Shown one piece after another: positions 54,162 through 64,000 of a stretch of DNA of 64,000 nt. A program made the position numbers and the translations under genes. Under the pieces are notes generated by a model that was not told where the DNA came from, did not search any database, and was given only the letters and a program-made list of their open reading frames with translations. Position 1 is the stretch's first letter. Each line of letters opens with the position of its first letter. Source of the stretch: Paenibacillus ihbetae (GTDB lineage: Bacteria; Bacillota; Bacilli; Paenibacillales; Paenibacillaceae); NCBI RefSeq assembly GCF_002741055.1, contig NZ_CP016809.1, positions 3,066,001 to 3,130,000 on the forward strand. The letters are read 5' to 3'.

Positions 54162-55247
54162 TTAATAAGCGCCCAATTCGCTCATGGATTCCTCAAATTG
54201 CTCCATCGTAATGACATCAGCGTCTTTTGGAATACCGATCTTGAACTCTTGCTTCTTATTGATATTGAGGTATTGCGTGCTGCCCTTGATAGCGACTTTT
54301 ACGCTTTCGCTTGTTTCAGGCTCATTGAATTCAACGTTCAATGCTACATCCTGATATGCAGGGAAGTCGTTCTTATCGATTGCCGTGTTGATGCTGAATG
54401 TGTTGATCTTCAGGTATTTCTTCATTTCTTCCAGTCCAGCTTTGAAATCTTCCTGGTTCAATTCGGACAGCTCAGCTTTAGCGGTGTCGATGTCTTCTTG
54501 TGTAAGTCCCAGCATTTCGCGGTATTCTTCTTTACCTGCGATGTCTACAACCTTAGGAGCAACCTTGTTAACCAAGATTTCCAGTGCTTCGTTTACGTTC
54601 TCATTTGTTACGAAGAATTGTACCACTTGCTTCGCGTCTACACCTTCAGGAAGACCGGCGTCCTTCGCGTTGATTTCTTTGAAGTACTTCGTTTGATCGT
54701 ATTCGCTCAGCAATGCTTCAAGCAATTCGTTCGCGAATTTCTGAGTTTTCTCCGTATCCATTGTTTCTGGGCTGAACGTTTCGCCGGATTGCTCGGCAAG
54801 CTCTTTCAGATCCATCTTAAGGTATTTGCCGACAACATCTTCAGGAAGTGGAAGCATTGGGATGCTTGGCACTTTAACGTAGATCGTGTCTTGCGTCATA
54901 ACCATGTCGATGTTGAAAGACATCGCCATGTCACCCTTCAGGTTGATGCCCATCTTCATTTCCATTTGCTGCGGATCCGCTTGATACATGCCGTCCATCG
55001 TGATTTCGGCATTTTTCAACATGGTCATCGCTTGTGTTACGCTTGGATCCCCTGCAACTTCCGGTATGTTGATTTGCAGATCTTCAAGGACAACTTTGCT
55101 TTTCATCTCGTACGACGTCATCTGCATTGCGTTCTTAGCAGCTGCCGTCATAGCGGCTTTAGGCTCTTCCTTCTTTGCGCAGCCAGACATAACCACTGTC
55201 ACTGTGAGCAGCAGTGTCAGCAAAATGGCTACCAACTTCTTGTTCAT
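54162..55247 (-). CDS. Lipoprotein of unknown function (Met/Lys-rich)
   Basis: The signal LVAILLTLLLTVTVVMSGC ends in a lipobox Cys at about residue 22. The mature part (about 340 residues) is rich in Met, Lys and Glu and has a beta-rich core (SYEMKSKVVLEDLQINIPEV, MEMKMGINLKGDMAMSFNIDMVMTQDTIYVKVPS), similar in character to LolA-like or DUF6612-type lipoproteins that hold hydrophobic ligands. I do not assign a function. It is monocistronic. Confidence 0.78.
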   Translation of the reverse strand: MNKKLVAILLTLLLTVTVVMSGCAKKEEPKAAMTAAAKNAMQMTSYEMKSKVVLEDLQINIPEVAGDPSVTQAMTMLKNAEITMDGMYQADPQQMEMKMGINLKGDMAMSFNIDMVMTQDTIYVKVPSIPMLPLPEDVVGKYLKMDLKELAEQSGETFSPETMDTEKTQKFANELLEALLSEYDQTKYFKEINAKDAGLPEGVDAKQVVQFFVTNENVNEALEILVNKVAPKVVDIAGKEEYREMLGLTQEDIDTAKAELSELNQEDFKAGLEEMKKYLKINTFSINTAIDKNDFPAYQDVALNVEFNEPETSESVKVAIKGSTQYLNINKKQEFKIGIPKDADVITMEQFEESMSELGAY

Positions 55248-55470
55248 TAAACTTTCTCTCCCCTCTATTGCTTAAAAAAAATAACAGACCTTTTAATCAT
55301 ATACCATTTCGACGAAATGAGAAACACTTTATGGAATATTTGCTGAAATTTTATTTCCTTTCTTTTTCCAGGAATCTTTAATTTAAACTTCTTAACTTTC
55401 CTGTAATGTTCGGGGCCCCGTAATATTACACTTGCCTTCTAATACGAGACGTTGATGGAAATAGTTTCAA

Positions 55471-55510
55471 CAAAAAAAGAACTTCCTGTCGAAATCATAC
55501 AGGAAGTTCT
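55471..55510 (-). terminator. Intrinsic terminator of the small spore protein gene
   Basis: AGAACTTCCTGT pairs with ACAGGAAGTTCT. On the minus strand it is followed by TTTTTTTG, 46 bases beyond the stop at 55556. The rest of the gap to 55247 is AT-rich with no gene. Confidence 0.88.
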
Positions 55511-55555
55511 AATCTCTTCATGTCTATAATGCCTCGAAATGAGGCTGACAGCAGG

Positions 55556-55705
55556 TCAGCCCTCCCGATTAAAATGCCCGTCCTGCTTGCGGATCTTGGC
55601 TTTGTGCGAGCCAGACAACGGCTCTTGGCCGCCTCTGTCGCGGTCATCGCGTCGGCGCGGGGTCTCTTGGGCTTCCGGTACAGGAATCGATTTCGGCTTG
55701 CTCAT
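55556..55705 (-). CDS. sspP: Small acid-soluble spore protein, SspP-like (49 aa)
   Basis: A 49-residue basic, glutamine- and arginine-rich protein begins MSKPKSIPVPEAQETPRRRD. Its second half, GGQEPLSGSHKAKIRKQDGH, closely follows the GQPEPLSGSKKVKNRNH core of the Bacillus spore protein SspP. The ATG at 55705 is eight bases after CGGAGG, and a perfect terminator follows. Such proteins accumulate in the spore core during sporulation. The gene is under 60 codons and easy to miss. Confidence 0.65.
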   Translation of the reverse strand: MSKPKSIPVPEAQETPRRRDDRDRGGQEPLSGSHKAKIRKQDGHFNREG

Positions 55706-55759
55706 CGTGAAGTCCTCCGTTTCTTGGGATCGGAACCATAGCGAAATTCATTCCTATCC

Positions 55760-56101
55760 CTATTGATGGGTAATCTGCTGCAGCGCCTGCGCGCATTCAT
55801 GGATATGCCGGGTGTAATCGCCGATCATGCCCTGGACATTCTCATTGCGTTCATCGGTCGTCGCTCCATCCCGCTCCACATCGATCAGGTCCACCTTTAC
55901 TTCTCTCGTGTCCACGTACGTGCATTGGAAATCGAATGAATACTCCTGACGCCCAGCCGCACCGATATGAATGCGGATGGCATTGGGATCTCCCTCGTCG
56001 GGAGCCACCTCCGCACGATCACCGGGCTTGAGGATCGTCGGCAGCCTTTCCTGCCATGCGTTAACAAGCGTAGCCTGATCTACATTCAGTTCTGAGTTCA
56101 T
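55760..56101 (-). CDS. Small conserved-looking protein of unknown function
   Basis: The 113-residue protein is acidic and soluble (ELNVDQATLVNAWQERLPTIL, GRQEYSFDFQCTYVDTREVKVDLIDVERDG). It ends in a helix with HIHECAQALQQI. I do not recognise a family. GGAGG seven bases upstream of ATG 56101 supports it as a gene, 55 bases upstream of the spore-protein gene on the same strand, so they may be co-transcribed. Confidence 0.7.
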   Translation of the reverse strand: MNSELNVDQATLVNAWQERLPTILKPGDRAEVAPDEGDPNAIRIHIGAAGRQEYSFDFQCTYVDTREVKVDLIDVERDGATTDERNENVQGMIGDYTRHIHECAQALQQITHQ

Positions 56102-56334
56102 CATCACACCTCCCCTTCTCTATAAATTGCGAAAGTGGTTGAACTTTTATGCACCCTCTAAAGCCCTGTAAAGACACACCAACCAGCCCATGCATGCCGG
56201 CTTCGTTTATTCAACCGGTAAGCATCGCTTAAAAAGGAGACCTATTACGCAGCAACCGTTTATTATAGAAGGAAATAAATGAGCACCGAACGCCCGCCCC
56301 TGGAAAGAATCGATTTCCGCTTTAGAAATAATGC

Positions 56335-56369
56335 TATGTAAAAAGCCCGTTTCCAGTAAGGAAACGGGC
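56335..56369 (-). terminator. Terminator after tRNA-Ser
   Basis: GCCCGTTTCC pairs with GGAAACGGGC. On the minus strand it is followed by TTTTTAC. Confidence 0.85.
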
Positions 56370-56385
56370 CTGTCATTATTATGGA

Positions 56386-56474
56386 TGGCGGAGAGGATGG
56401 GATTCGAACCCATGTGGAGTTGCCCCCTAACGGTTTTCAAGACCGCCCCGTTATGACCGCTTCGGTACCTCTCC
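56386..56474 (-). tRNA. tRNA-Ser (anticodon TGA)
   Basis: On the minus strand an 89-base type II tRNA begins with GGAGAGG, which pairs with CCTCTCC near the 3' end. The anticodon loop CTTGAAA holds TGA. A long variable arm follows, then GGTTCGAATCC (T arm), and the CCA end is encoded (GCCA). It lies directly after serS, as in Bacillus. Confidence 0.96.
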
Positions 56475-56518
56475 ATGTGGTATATCATTAGCACCAAAAT
56501 GAATCACGTGCATCATTC

Positions 56519-56548
56519 ATTATACCACAAGCCAAATGATTTAATCAA
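56519..56548 (-). promoter_or_regulatory. tRNA-Ser promoter
   Basis: TTGATT (56548-56543) and TATAAT (56524-56519) on the minus strand, 18 bases apart; the -35 box overlaps the serS stop codon. Confidence 0.7.
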
Positions 56549-57834
56549 GCCAATGATTTAGGTGCAATCACGCTGATATTGCCCATGTATGGACGAAGCA
56601 CGTCCGGAATGACCACCGAGCCGTCAGCCTGTTGATAATTCTCCAGAATTGCCGCAACGGTACGTCCCACCGCAAGCCCCGACCCATTCAGGGTGTGGAC
56701 AAATTCCGGCTTCGCTTTCGGCTCCGGACGGAAACGAATATTCGCCCGGCGTGCCTGGAAATCACCGATATTCGAGCATGAGGAGATTTCACGGTATACG
56801 CCGCTCTCCGGCAGCCAAACTTCGAGATCATAGGTTTTCATCGAGCCAAAGCCCATATCCCCCGTGCATAGCTCCATCACACGGTAAGGAAGGTTAAGGA
56901 GCTGCAGAACACGCTCCGCATCCGCCGTCATTTTCTCCAGCTCGTCAAAGGAGGTGTCGGGGTGCACAATCTTCACCATTTCTACCTTGTTGAACTGATG
57001 CTGGCGAATCAGCCCGCGCGTATCCCGTCCGGCCGCGCCGGCCTCGGAACGGAAGCAAGAGCTGTAGGCTACATAGTATTTCGGCAAATCTTCAGCATTC
57101 AAAATTTCCTCACGATGATAGTTCGTGACTGGAACCTCGGCCGTCGGAATCAGATAATAGTCCGTATCGCTGATCTTGAACAGATCCTCTTCGAATTTCG
57201 GAAGCTGACCGGTTCCATACAGGCTGTCCCGGTTGACGATGTAAGGAGGCAGCATTTCCTCATAGCCGTGTTTGTCGCTGTGCAGATCCATCATGAAGCT
57301 GATGAGGGCACGTTCAAGACGCGCACCAAGCCCTTTGTAGAAGGTAAATCTGGAGCCCGTAACTTTGGCAGCTGCTTCAAAGTCAAGGATATTCAAGTTT
57401 TGGGCAACCTCCCAATGCGCTTTCGGCTCAAAATCAAATGCAGCAGGCTCCGACCAGCGGCGAACCTCCACATTGTCTTCTTCCGAGGCGCCTACCGGCA
57501 CACTCTCATGCGGAATATTCGGAATCGCAAGCGTAAGCTCCGCTATGCTTGCTTCCAGTTCGCGCACCTCTTCGTCCATGGCCTTGATCTTGTCCGAGAC
57601 TTCACGCATCTCCAGGATCAGCTCATCTGCATTCTCACGGTTCTTCTTCAGACGAGCGACTTCAGCCGACACGGTGTTGCGGCGATTCTTCAAGCTCTCG
57701 CTTTCCTGCAGCAACTCCCGGCGACGGGCGTCAAGCTTCGGAAAATCCGCAATCAAATCAAGCGACTTGCCGCGATTCTTAAGCGATTGTTCTACACGAC
57801 TAAACTCGCTGCGCAATATTTTTACGTCTAACAC
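56545..57834 (-). CDS. serS: Seryl-tRNA synthetase
   Basis: This class II enzyme charges tRNA-Ser. The N-terminal 100 residues are the antiparallel coiled-coil that grips the tRNA ([61 protein letters not shown]). The motif 2 core is [27 protein letters not shown], and motif 3 is [22 protein letters not shown] start is eight bases after AGGAGGG. No T-box leader with AGGGTGG-type sequence was seen in the 195 bases upstream. Confidence 0.97.
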   Translation of the reverse strand: MLDVKILRSEFSRVEQSLKNRGKSLDLIADFPKLDARRRELLQESESLKNRRNTVSAEVARLKKNRENADELILEMREVSDKIKAMDEEVRELEASIAELTLAIPNIPHESVPVGASEEDNVEVRRWSEPAAFDFEPKAHWEVAQNLNILDFEAAAKVTGSRFTFYKGLGARLERALISFMMDLHSDKHGYEEMLPPYIVNRDSLYGTGQLPKFEEDLFKISDTDYYLIPTAEVPVTNYHREEILNAEDLPKYYVAYSSCFRSEAGAAGRDTRGLIRQHQFNKVEMVKIVHPDTSFDELEKMTADAERVLQLLNLPYRVMELCTGDMGFGSMKTYDLEVWLPESGVYREISSCSNIGDFQARRANIRFRPEPKAKPEFVHTLNGSGLAVGRTVAAILENYQQADGSVVIPDVLRPYMGNISVIAPKSLA

Positions 57835-57954
57835 GGGGAACCCTCCTAAAGTAAAACATCCATCGGTGTAGCGTAACAGCTCCAGGCCCGTTACCGCAGG
57901 CTGGCAAGCTGTAAGAACCTCATATACGTTACAATCTTAGTTTATTTCAACGAA

Positions 57955-57997
57955 AAAGACAAACTTGACCCTTCGCATATGCATAAAGAGTCAAGAT
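57955..57997 (-). terminator. Terminator after pdxT
   Basis: On the minus strand CTTGACTCTT pairs with AAGGGTCAAG (one G-T pair), followed by TTTGTCTTTTTCG. Confidence 0.7.
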
Positions 57998-58029
57998 GTC
58001 TTCTGTCTGATCCTAAGTCTATATTGAAT

Positions 58030-58614
58030 TTAACCCTGGCGGTCAGCCTGCTCCCGGACCATTTCGATAAAATAGGCATGGAGCCGGTAATCATCGGTCA
58101 GCTCCGGATGATAGGAAGCGGCCAGCAGATGGCCTTGCCTTGCCGTCACGATCTCATCGTTGTACGTAGAGAGAACTTCTACCCCTTCTCCTACTTCCAG
58201 GATGAGCGGCGCCCGGATAAACACGGCACGCACCGGTTCATCGATTCCCACGACCTTCAGGTCTGTCTCGAAGCTTTCCCGCTGACGGCCGAATGCATTG
58301 CGCGCCACCGTGATATCCATGAGCTTCAGATGCGCTTCCTCATCACCCTGGATCCGCTCTGCCAGCACAATCAGGCCGGCGCATGTACCGAAGATCGGCT
58401 TCCCCTGCGAGGAGAAGCTGCGGATCGCATCCATGAAATCATATTTTCGCATAAGCTTGCCGATGGTGGTGCTCTCGCCGCCAGGAATAATCAAGCCGTC
58501 GATATCACCAAGCTGCTCCACTCGTTTAACCGGAATCGCTTCGGCACCTGCCCGTTCAATACTCCGAATATGTTCTGCAACGGCACCCTGAAGTGCCAGT
58601 ACGCCAATCTTCAA
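58030..58614 (-). CDS. pdxT: Pyridoxal 5'-phosphate synthase glutaminase subunit
   Basis: PdxT releases ammonia from glutamine and feeds it to PdxS for vitamin B6 synthesis. It is a 194-residue triad amidotransferase: the nucleophile Cys is in [12 protein letters not shown], and the His/Glu pair is in [21 protein letters not shown] is the oxyanion region. TTG start follows AAGGGG. It lies 16 bases after pdxS. Confidence 0.97.
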   Translation of the reverse strand: MKIGVLALQGAVAEHIRSIERAGAEAIPVKRVEQLGDIDGLIIPGGESTTIGKLMRKYDFMDAIRSFSSQGKPIFGTCAGLIVLAERIQGDEEAHLKLMDITVARNAFGRQRESFETDLKVVGIDEPVRAVFIRAPLILEVGEGVEVLSTYNDEIVTARQGHLLAASYHPELTDDYRLHAYFIEMVREQADRQG

Positions 58615-58630
58615 TGTAACCCCTTCTCTC

Positions 58631-59512
58631 TTACCAGCCGCGATCCTGCATGCGTTCAGCAGCCGTAAGCTTGGAAATCTCGATGCCTTTCATCGGTGTA
58701 CCAAGGTTCTTCGAAACTTCGGCAATCAGCTTGTAATCATCGTAGTGTGTTGTCGCTTCAACGATTGCACGGGCGAACTTCTCTGGATTCTCGGATTTGA
58801 AAATACCGGAGCCTACGAATACGCCGTCTGCACCGAGATGCATCATAAGCGCAGCATCCGCAGGCGTTGCCACACCGCCAGCCGCGAAGTTCACGACAGG
58901 AAGCTTGCCGGTCTCATGAACACCCTTCAAGAGGTCATAAGAGACGCCCAGGTTCTTCGCTTCGGCATACAGCTCGTCCTTCGACATATTCTGTACCTTG
59001 CGGATTTGGCTGTTGATCAGGCGCATATGACGTACCGCTTCAACGATGTTGCCGGTTCCCGGCTCACCCTTCGTACGGATCATCGAAGCACCCTCTCCGA
59101 TTCGGCGCAGCGCTTCACCGATATCCTTCGCGCCGCATACGAACGGAACCGTAAAGTCCCATTTATCGATGTGGTATACCTCATCAGCCGGCGTCAACAC
59201 TTCACTCTCATCAAGATAATCGACGCCCAGCGATTCAAGCACTTTCGCTTCCACATAGTGACCGATACGGGCTTTCGCCATAACGGGAATGGAAACAACC
59301 TTCATCACTTCTTCAATAATGGTCGGGTCTGCCATGCGAGCCACGCCTCCGGCAGCACGAATGTCGGAAGGTACGCGCTCCAGCGCCATGACTGCCGTTG
59401 CGCCGGCAGCTTCAGCGATTTTCGCTTGCTCCGCGTTCATGACGTCCATGATGACGCCGCCCTTTTGCATTTCTGCCATACCTCTTTTTACAGTAGATGT
59501 TCCTGTTTCCAT
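58631..59512 (-). CDS. pdxS: Pyridoxal 5'-phosphate synthase lyase subunit
   Basis: PdxS builds PLP from ribose 5-phosphate, glyceraldehyde 3-phosphate and ammonia. The (beta/alpha)8 barrel of 293 residues has the family start [20 protein letters not shown], the substrate Lys in [12 protein letters not shown], and the phosphate-binding [14 protein letters not shown]. It pairs with pdxT in the same operon. Confidence 0.98.
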   Translation of the reverse strand: METGTSTVKRGMAEMQKGGVIMDVMNAEQAKIAEAAGATAVMALERVPSDIRAAGGVARMADPTIIEEVMKVVSIPVMAKARIGHYVEAKVLESLGVDYLDESEVLTPADEVYHIDKWDFTVPFVCGAKDIGEALRRIGEGASMIRTKGEPGTGNIVEAVRHMRLINSQIRKVQNMSKDELYAEAKNLGVSYDLLKGVHETGKLPVVNFAAGGVATPADAALMMHLGADGVFVGSGIFKSENPEKFARAIVEATTHYDDYKLIAEVSKNLGTPMKGIEISKLTAAERMQDRGW

Positions 59513-59684
59513 ATCCCCCAGCCTCCCGAATATATGTTTAGATCTTACCTCCCGAAATGAAGATCTCAGGTGGTATCGTACATGTGAATCTTGTAGAAAT
59601 TTGTAATGAATCTAACTTGATATTTTAACGCAAGGTTATGAAATACACAACCCATTTACTCGGAATTTATAAGGCTTTTGCGGA

Positions 59685-61097
59685 TTAGAACAAATTTTTG
59701 ATCGAATCGAACAAATCCGCGAAGAATTCGCCGATCGCACGCAGGAACAGCTTGAACCAGCCCGCCTTTTCCGTTTCCTCGGCTGTAACCAGATTCAGCG
59801 TATCGCTCTGTGTGCTGGCCATGCCCTCGATCTTGTAATTATACGTAACCGTCCCGACCTTCGTATTCTTCGCTACAGGAGCATTCACAGAGGTGGAATC
59901 GAGCTTCGCTTCGAATTGGATATTGCTGCCGTTGGAGCCTTTAGGCACGACGAATGTCAGGGCACGATCGGTCACCAGCTTTGCCTCTTTACCTTTGCCC
60001 TTCTTGACCTGCACTTTGTCAAAGCCTTCTACGGTAGCACCCGCAGGCTGAACCTCTTTTACTTCAAAGTTGTTGAAGCCATAGTCCAGAACCTTGCGAG
60101 TCTCCACAAAACGGGCAGGCTCGGACTTCGTTCCCATCACAACGCTAATGAGGCGCATGCCATTCCGTTCGGCCGTACCGGCAAAGCAATACCCAGCAGC
60201 ACTGGTATGTCCTGTCTTTAACCCGTCTAATCCTTCGTATGCATACGACTTGAAGTTCGTAATGTCCTTGTTCGCTTCCAGCATCCAGTTATAGTTAACG
60301 ATTGGCTTATCATCACGCTCGCGGAATTTGTAGTTTTGGATCGCCGTAAACTCGGCGAAATCCGGATGGTCCTCCACGATGTACTTCGCCAGTAAGGCAA
60401 CGTCCATAGCCGACATTACGGTTTCTTTATCTTCTTTGGGGCGGTATTTCTCCGGCATATCTGCTCGGCTCAGACCGGTGGAGTTAATAAAGAAGGCCGT
60501 CTTAAGCCCCATCTTCTTGGCCGTGTCGTTCATCATCTTCACAAAAGCTTCTTCCGAACCGGCTACACGCTCGGCCAAAGCAACGGTTGCATCGTTCGCA
60601 GAGCCTACAGCCATCGCTATGTAAAGGTCTTTAACCGTATGTTGATCGCCTTCAGCAAGAAATATACGTGAACCTTCGGTCTTCGCCGCATTCTCCCCAA
60701 CGGTCACTACCTCGTCCCATGAGAGCTTCCCTTGCTTCACTTGTTCAGCTACGATGTATTCGGTCATCATCTTTGTCATGCTGGCTGGCGGCAATGCCTC
60801 ATCTGCATTGATGGATAACAGCACCTGACCCGTAGACGGTTCGATGAGCACAGCCGATTCCACTTCGAGTCCAAGCTGTTCAGCTGAAGGAACTCGATCA
60901 GGCTTGGCATTCTTCGTCTCCGCAGCGGCATCCCCCGTTTTCGCGCTGTCGGTGGTTTCCGCCGTAGCAAGCGTGGTTGGAGCAGCCAGCGAAACAGCTG
61001 GTGCAGCGGAGAAGCACAGTATATTAAACAGCATCAAGGATGCTAGCGTACGTTGTATGCGATATCGTTTGTTTCTCTTAATAGACTTCTCTATCAA
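59685..61097 (-). CDS. dacA: D-alanyl-D-alanine carboxypeptidase (PBP5 type)
   Basis: DacA trims the terminal D-Ala from peptidoglycan stems. It has a signal peptide (TLASLMLFNILCFSAAPAVSLA). The catalytic motifs are SMTK in PPASMTKMMTEYI, SAN in AVGSANDATVAL, and KTG in DGLKTGHTSAAG. The C-terminal beta-rich domain and the amphipathic end (KLFLRAIGEFFADLFDSIKNLF) fit membrane anchoring. TTG start at 61097 lies behind GAGGGGAG. Confidence 0.96.
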   Translation of the reverse strand: MIEKSIKRNKRYRIQRTLASLMLFNILCFSAAPAVSLAAPTTLATAETTDSAKTGDAAAETKNAKPDRVPSAEQLGLEVESAVLIEPSTGQVLLSINADEALPPASMTKMMTEYIVAEQVKQGKLSWDEVVTVGENAAKTEGSRIFLAEGDQHTVKDLYIAMAVGSANDATVALAERVAGSEEAFVKMMNDTAKKMGLKTAFFINSTGLSRADMPEKYRPKEDKETVMSAMDVALLAKYIVEDHPDFAEFTAIQNYKFRERDDKPIVNYNWMLEANKDITNFKSYAYEGLDGLKTGHTSAAGYCFAGTAERNGMRLISVVMGTKSEPARFVETRKVLDYGFNNFEVKEVQPAGATVEGFDKVQVKKGKGKEAKLVTDRALTFVVPKGSNGSNIQFEAKLDSTSVNAPVAKNTKVGTVTYNYKIEGMASTQSDTLNLVTAEETEKAGWFKLFLRAIGEFFADLFDSIKNLF

Positions 61098-61169
61098 TGG
61101 AATTACTCCCCTCTACTACTCAATAAGTCATAAGTTTAACTTGTTCTATTCTATCACAGGAGAGATATC

Positions 61170-61208
61170 AAAAAAAGACAAGCCGGAGCGTTTCCGCCCG
61201 GCTTGTCC
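61170..61208 (-). terminator. Intrinsic terminator of guaB
   Basis: GACAAGCCGG pairs with CCGGCTTGTC, and on the minus strand T7 follows. Confidence 0.92.
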
Positions 61209-61259
61209 AGGAAATAAATAACATTGCTTACATATGTGGATTATGTTTAGCAGATTTGA

Positions 61260-62756
<1,497 letters not shown>

Positions 62757-62820
62757 TTAATGACTGTCAGTGCTGGACCGGACGGCATTTTCAAGTATTT
62801 TCAGAAAATATATTATTGCC

Positions 62821-62849
62821 ATCTTAGCAAAGGGCCCATGGGCTGTCAA
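62821..62849 (-). promoter_or_regulatory. Strong promoter for guaB
   Basis: TTGACA (62849-62844) and TAAGAT (62826-62821) on the minus strand, 17 bases apart. The spacer contains the palindrome GCCCATGGGC. The leader would be about 100 bases. Confidence 0.8.
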
Positions 62850-63292
62850 GGATTGAATTGCCCCATATCTAAAAGACGGATGGTATCCATCCACGGCGTC
62901 AGATTGTCTTTCCACAGTGGACAAATCATCAATAATCTTCTATTACATGGTTTCCTTCCCTGATCTTCCCCTTCCCTTTTGATTAGCCAAAAGTGTAAGA
63001 TGTAACATTCCTTGATGGGCTTCATGCTGACATAGTATCACCTAAGATCAAACAGACTAAACAGCTGATCACAGCTGATCATTTCGGGGACTTCAAGGTG
63101 GTCTATTTTCGAGGGCAGCTTTAATAACTGGCCGGTTAACGTTCCTGCTCCCCGGTGATAGCAAATTAAAATCCTTCTTAAGCTTTTGTATACACGCAAG
63201 CAGCAAAGGTTGAATAGCCAGCGCCACTGTGCAAAAGTCATTAACGCAAATCCCTTCGATCCTTACGGTCCTTGGGCGTAAAATACATACAC
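62850..63292. other. Gap between guaB and the rRNA operon
   Basis: About 440 bases with no gene I trust. The only local repeat is a doubled CAGCTGATCA (63062-63081). Confidence 0.4.
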
Positions 63293-63328
63293 AAAAAAAG
63301 CCGTCATCGATTGCTCGATAACGGCCTT
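63293..63328 (-). terminator. rRNA operon terminator
   Basis: On the minus strand AAGGCCGTTATCGA pairs with TCGATGACGGCTT, followed by TTTTTTTG, just after the 5S gene. Confidence 0.9.
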
Positions 63329-63340
63329 TATGGTTGTTCG

Positions 63341-63457
63341 CTTGGCGGCGTCCTACTCTCCCGGGACCCTTCGGTCCAAGTACCATCGGCGCTGGAAGGC
63401 TTAACGGTCGTGTTCGGTATGGGAACGCGTGGAACCCTTCCGCCATCGCCACCAAAC
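63341..63457 (-). rRNA. 5S ribosomal RNA
   Basis: Minus-strand bases show the 5S pattern: GTTTGGTGGCGATGGCGGAA at the 5' end, CCCATACCGAACACG in the centre, and a closing CGTCGCCAAG that pairs with the start. It is about 117 nucleotides. Confidence 0.97.
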
Positions 63458-63608
63458 GATTCAAGGTGGTTTGATCACCTGAAAACTAGATACGAAACGT
63501 CTTTGCGTTAATTAGAATCCGTAGCATTACCCGATGTGGTATCGGGGTCCCCGAAAAGTATTCGGCATTAGCTTCAAAGCTTCGCTTCACTTTTTGGGGT
63601 AATTTTAG

Positions 63609-64000
<392 letters not shown>

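Noticed and set aside
57835-58029. T-box leader upstream of serS
   Set aside because: No AGGGTGG-type antiterminator sequence is present in the 195-base gap.

Overview
The window looks like the chromosome of a spore-forming, motile Gram-positive bacterium, most likely a Paenibacillus. The evidence is an RNA polymerase delta subunit (RpoE), YwhD and YwiB (DUF1934) proteins, a small acid-soluble spore protein, LplABC-type sugar permeases with no ATPase gene, strong AGGAGG ribosome binding sites with frequent TTG and GTG starts, and the Firmicutes order rRNA-guaB-dacA-pdxS-pdxT-serS-tRNA-Ser-tadA. That order is normally found just beside oriC, so the right end is probably origin-proximal and most minus-strand genes would be leading-strand.

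Layout from left to right. 1-5.6 kb: pyrG (cut by the window edge), rpoE, a subtilisin-like protease, argS and a ywiB-like gene. 5.8-8.2 kb: two GNAT acetyltransferases and a nitrilase-type amidohydrolase. 8.6-11.3 kb: a polymorphic-toxin locus, where a PrsW-type intramembrane protease is joined through a charged pentapeptide-repeat linker to a CdiA-type tRNA nuclease domain, followed by a probable immunity gene. 11.4-13.5 kb: a secreted beta-lactamase-fold serine hydrolase. 13.8-30.2 kb: a minus-strand pectin/rhamnogalacturonan cluster with two permeases, a solute-binding lipoprotein, a Gfo/Idh/MocA oxidoreductase, two GH105-type enzymes, an AraC-type membrane regulator, an unassigned (alpha/alpha)6-like protein, PL22 oligogalacturonate lyase and GH95. 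30.4-31.7 kb: two and a half tandem copies of a 475-537 bp GC-rich, hairpin-rich element of unknown nature.

31.8-45.1 kb: speE-speB, a class A penicillin-binding protein, a zinc-ribbon membrane protein, a metal-responsive cadC-cadA operon with two operator-like palindromes, a stalk-domain protein, ywhD and an M1 peptidase with a membrane-protein partner. 45.3-50.1 kb: an NlpC/P60 hydrolase behind a c-di-AMP (ydaO) riboswitch, a GNAT, a small cytochrome c, pterin carbinolamine dehydratase and motAB. 50.2-64 kb: rluF, a PAS/HAMP sensor kinase, a cluster of DnaA boxes, tadA, a lipoprotein, an unlisted small spore-protein gene, tRNA-Ser, serS, pdxST, dacA, guaB, 5S rRNA and the 3' end of 23S rRNA.

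How the genes fit together. The pectin cluster reads as one uptake-and-degradation unit: oligosaccharides are imported by the LplABC-like system, unsaturated galacturonyl ends are cleaved by GH105 and PL22, and side chains are trimmed by GH95. The PrsW-toxin/immunity pair is the best candidate for an under-described system. The tandem structured repeats and the DnaA-box cluster next to a sporulation-type kinase are the next most interesting signals.
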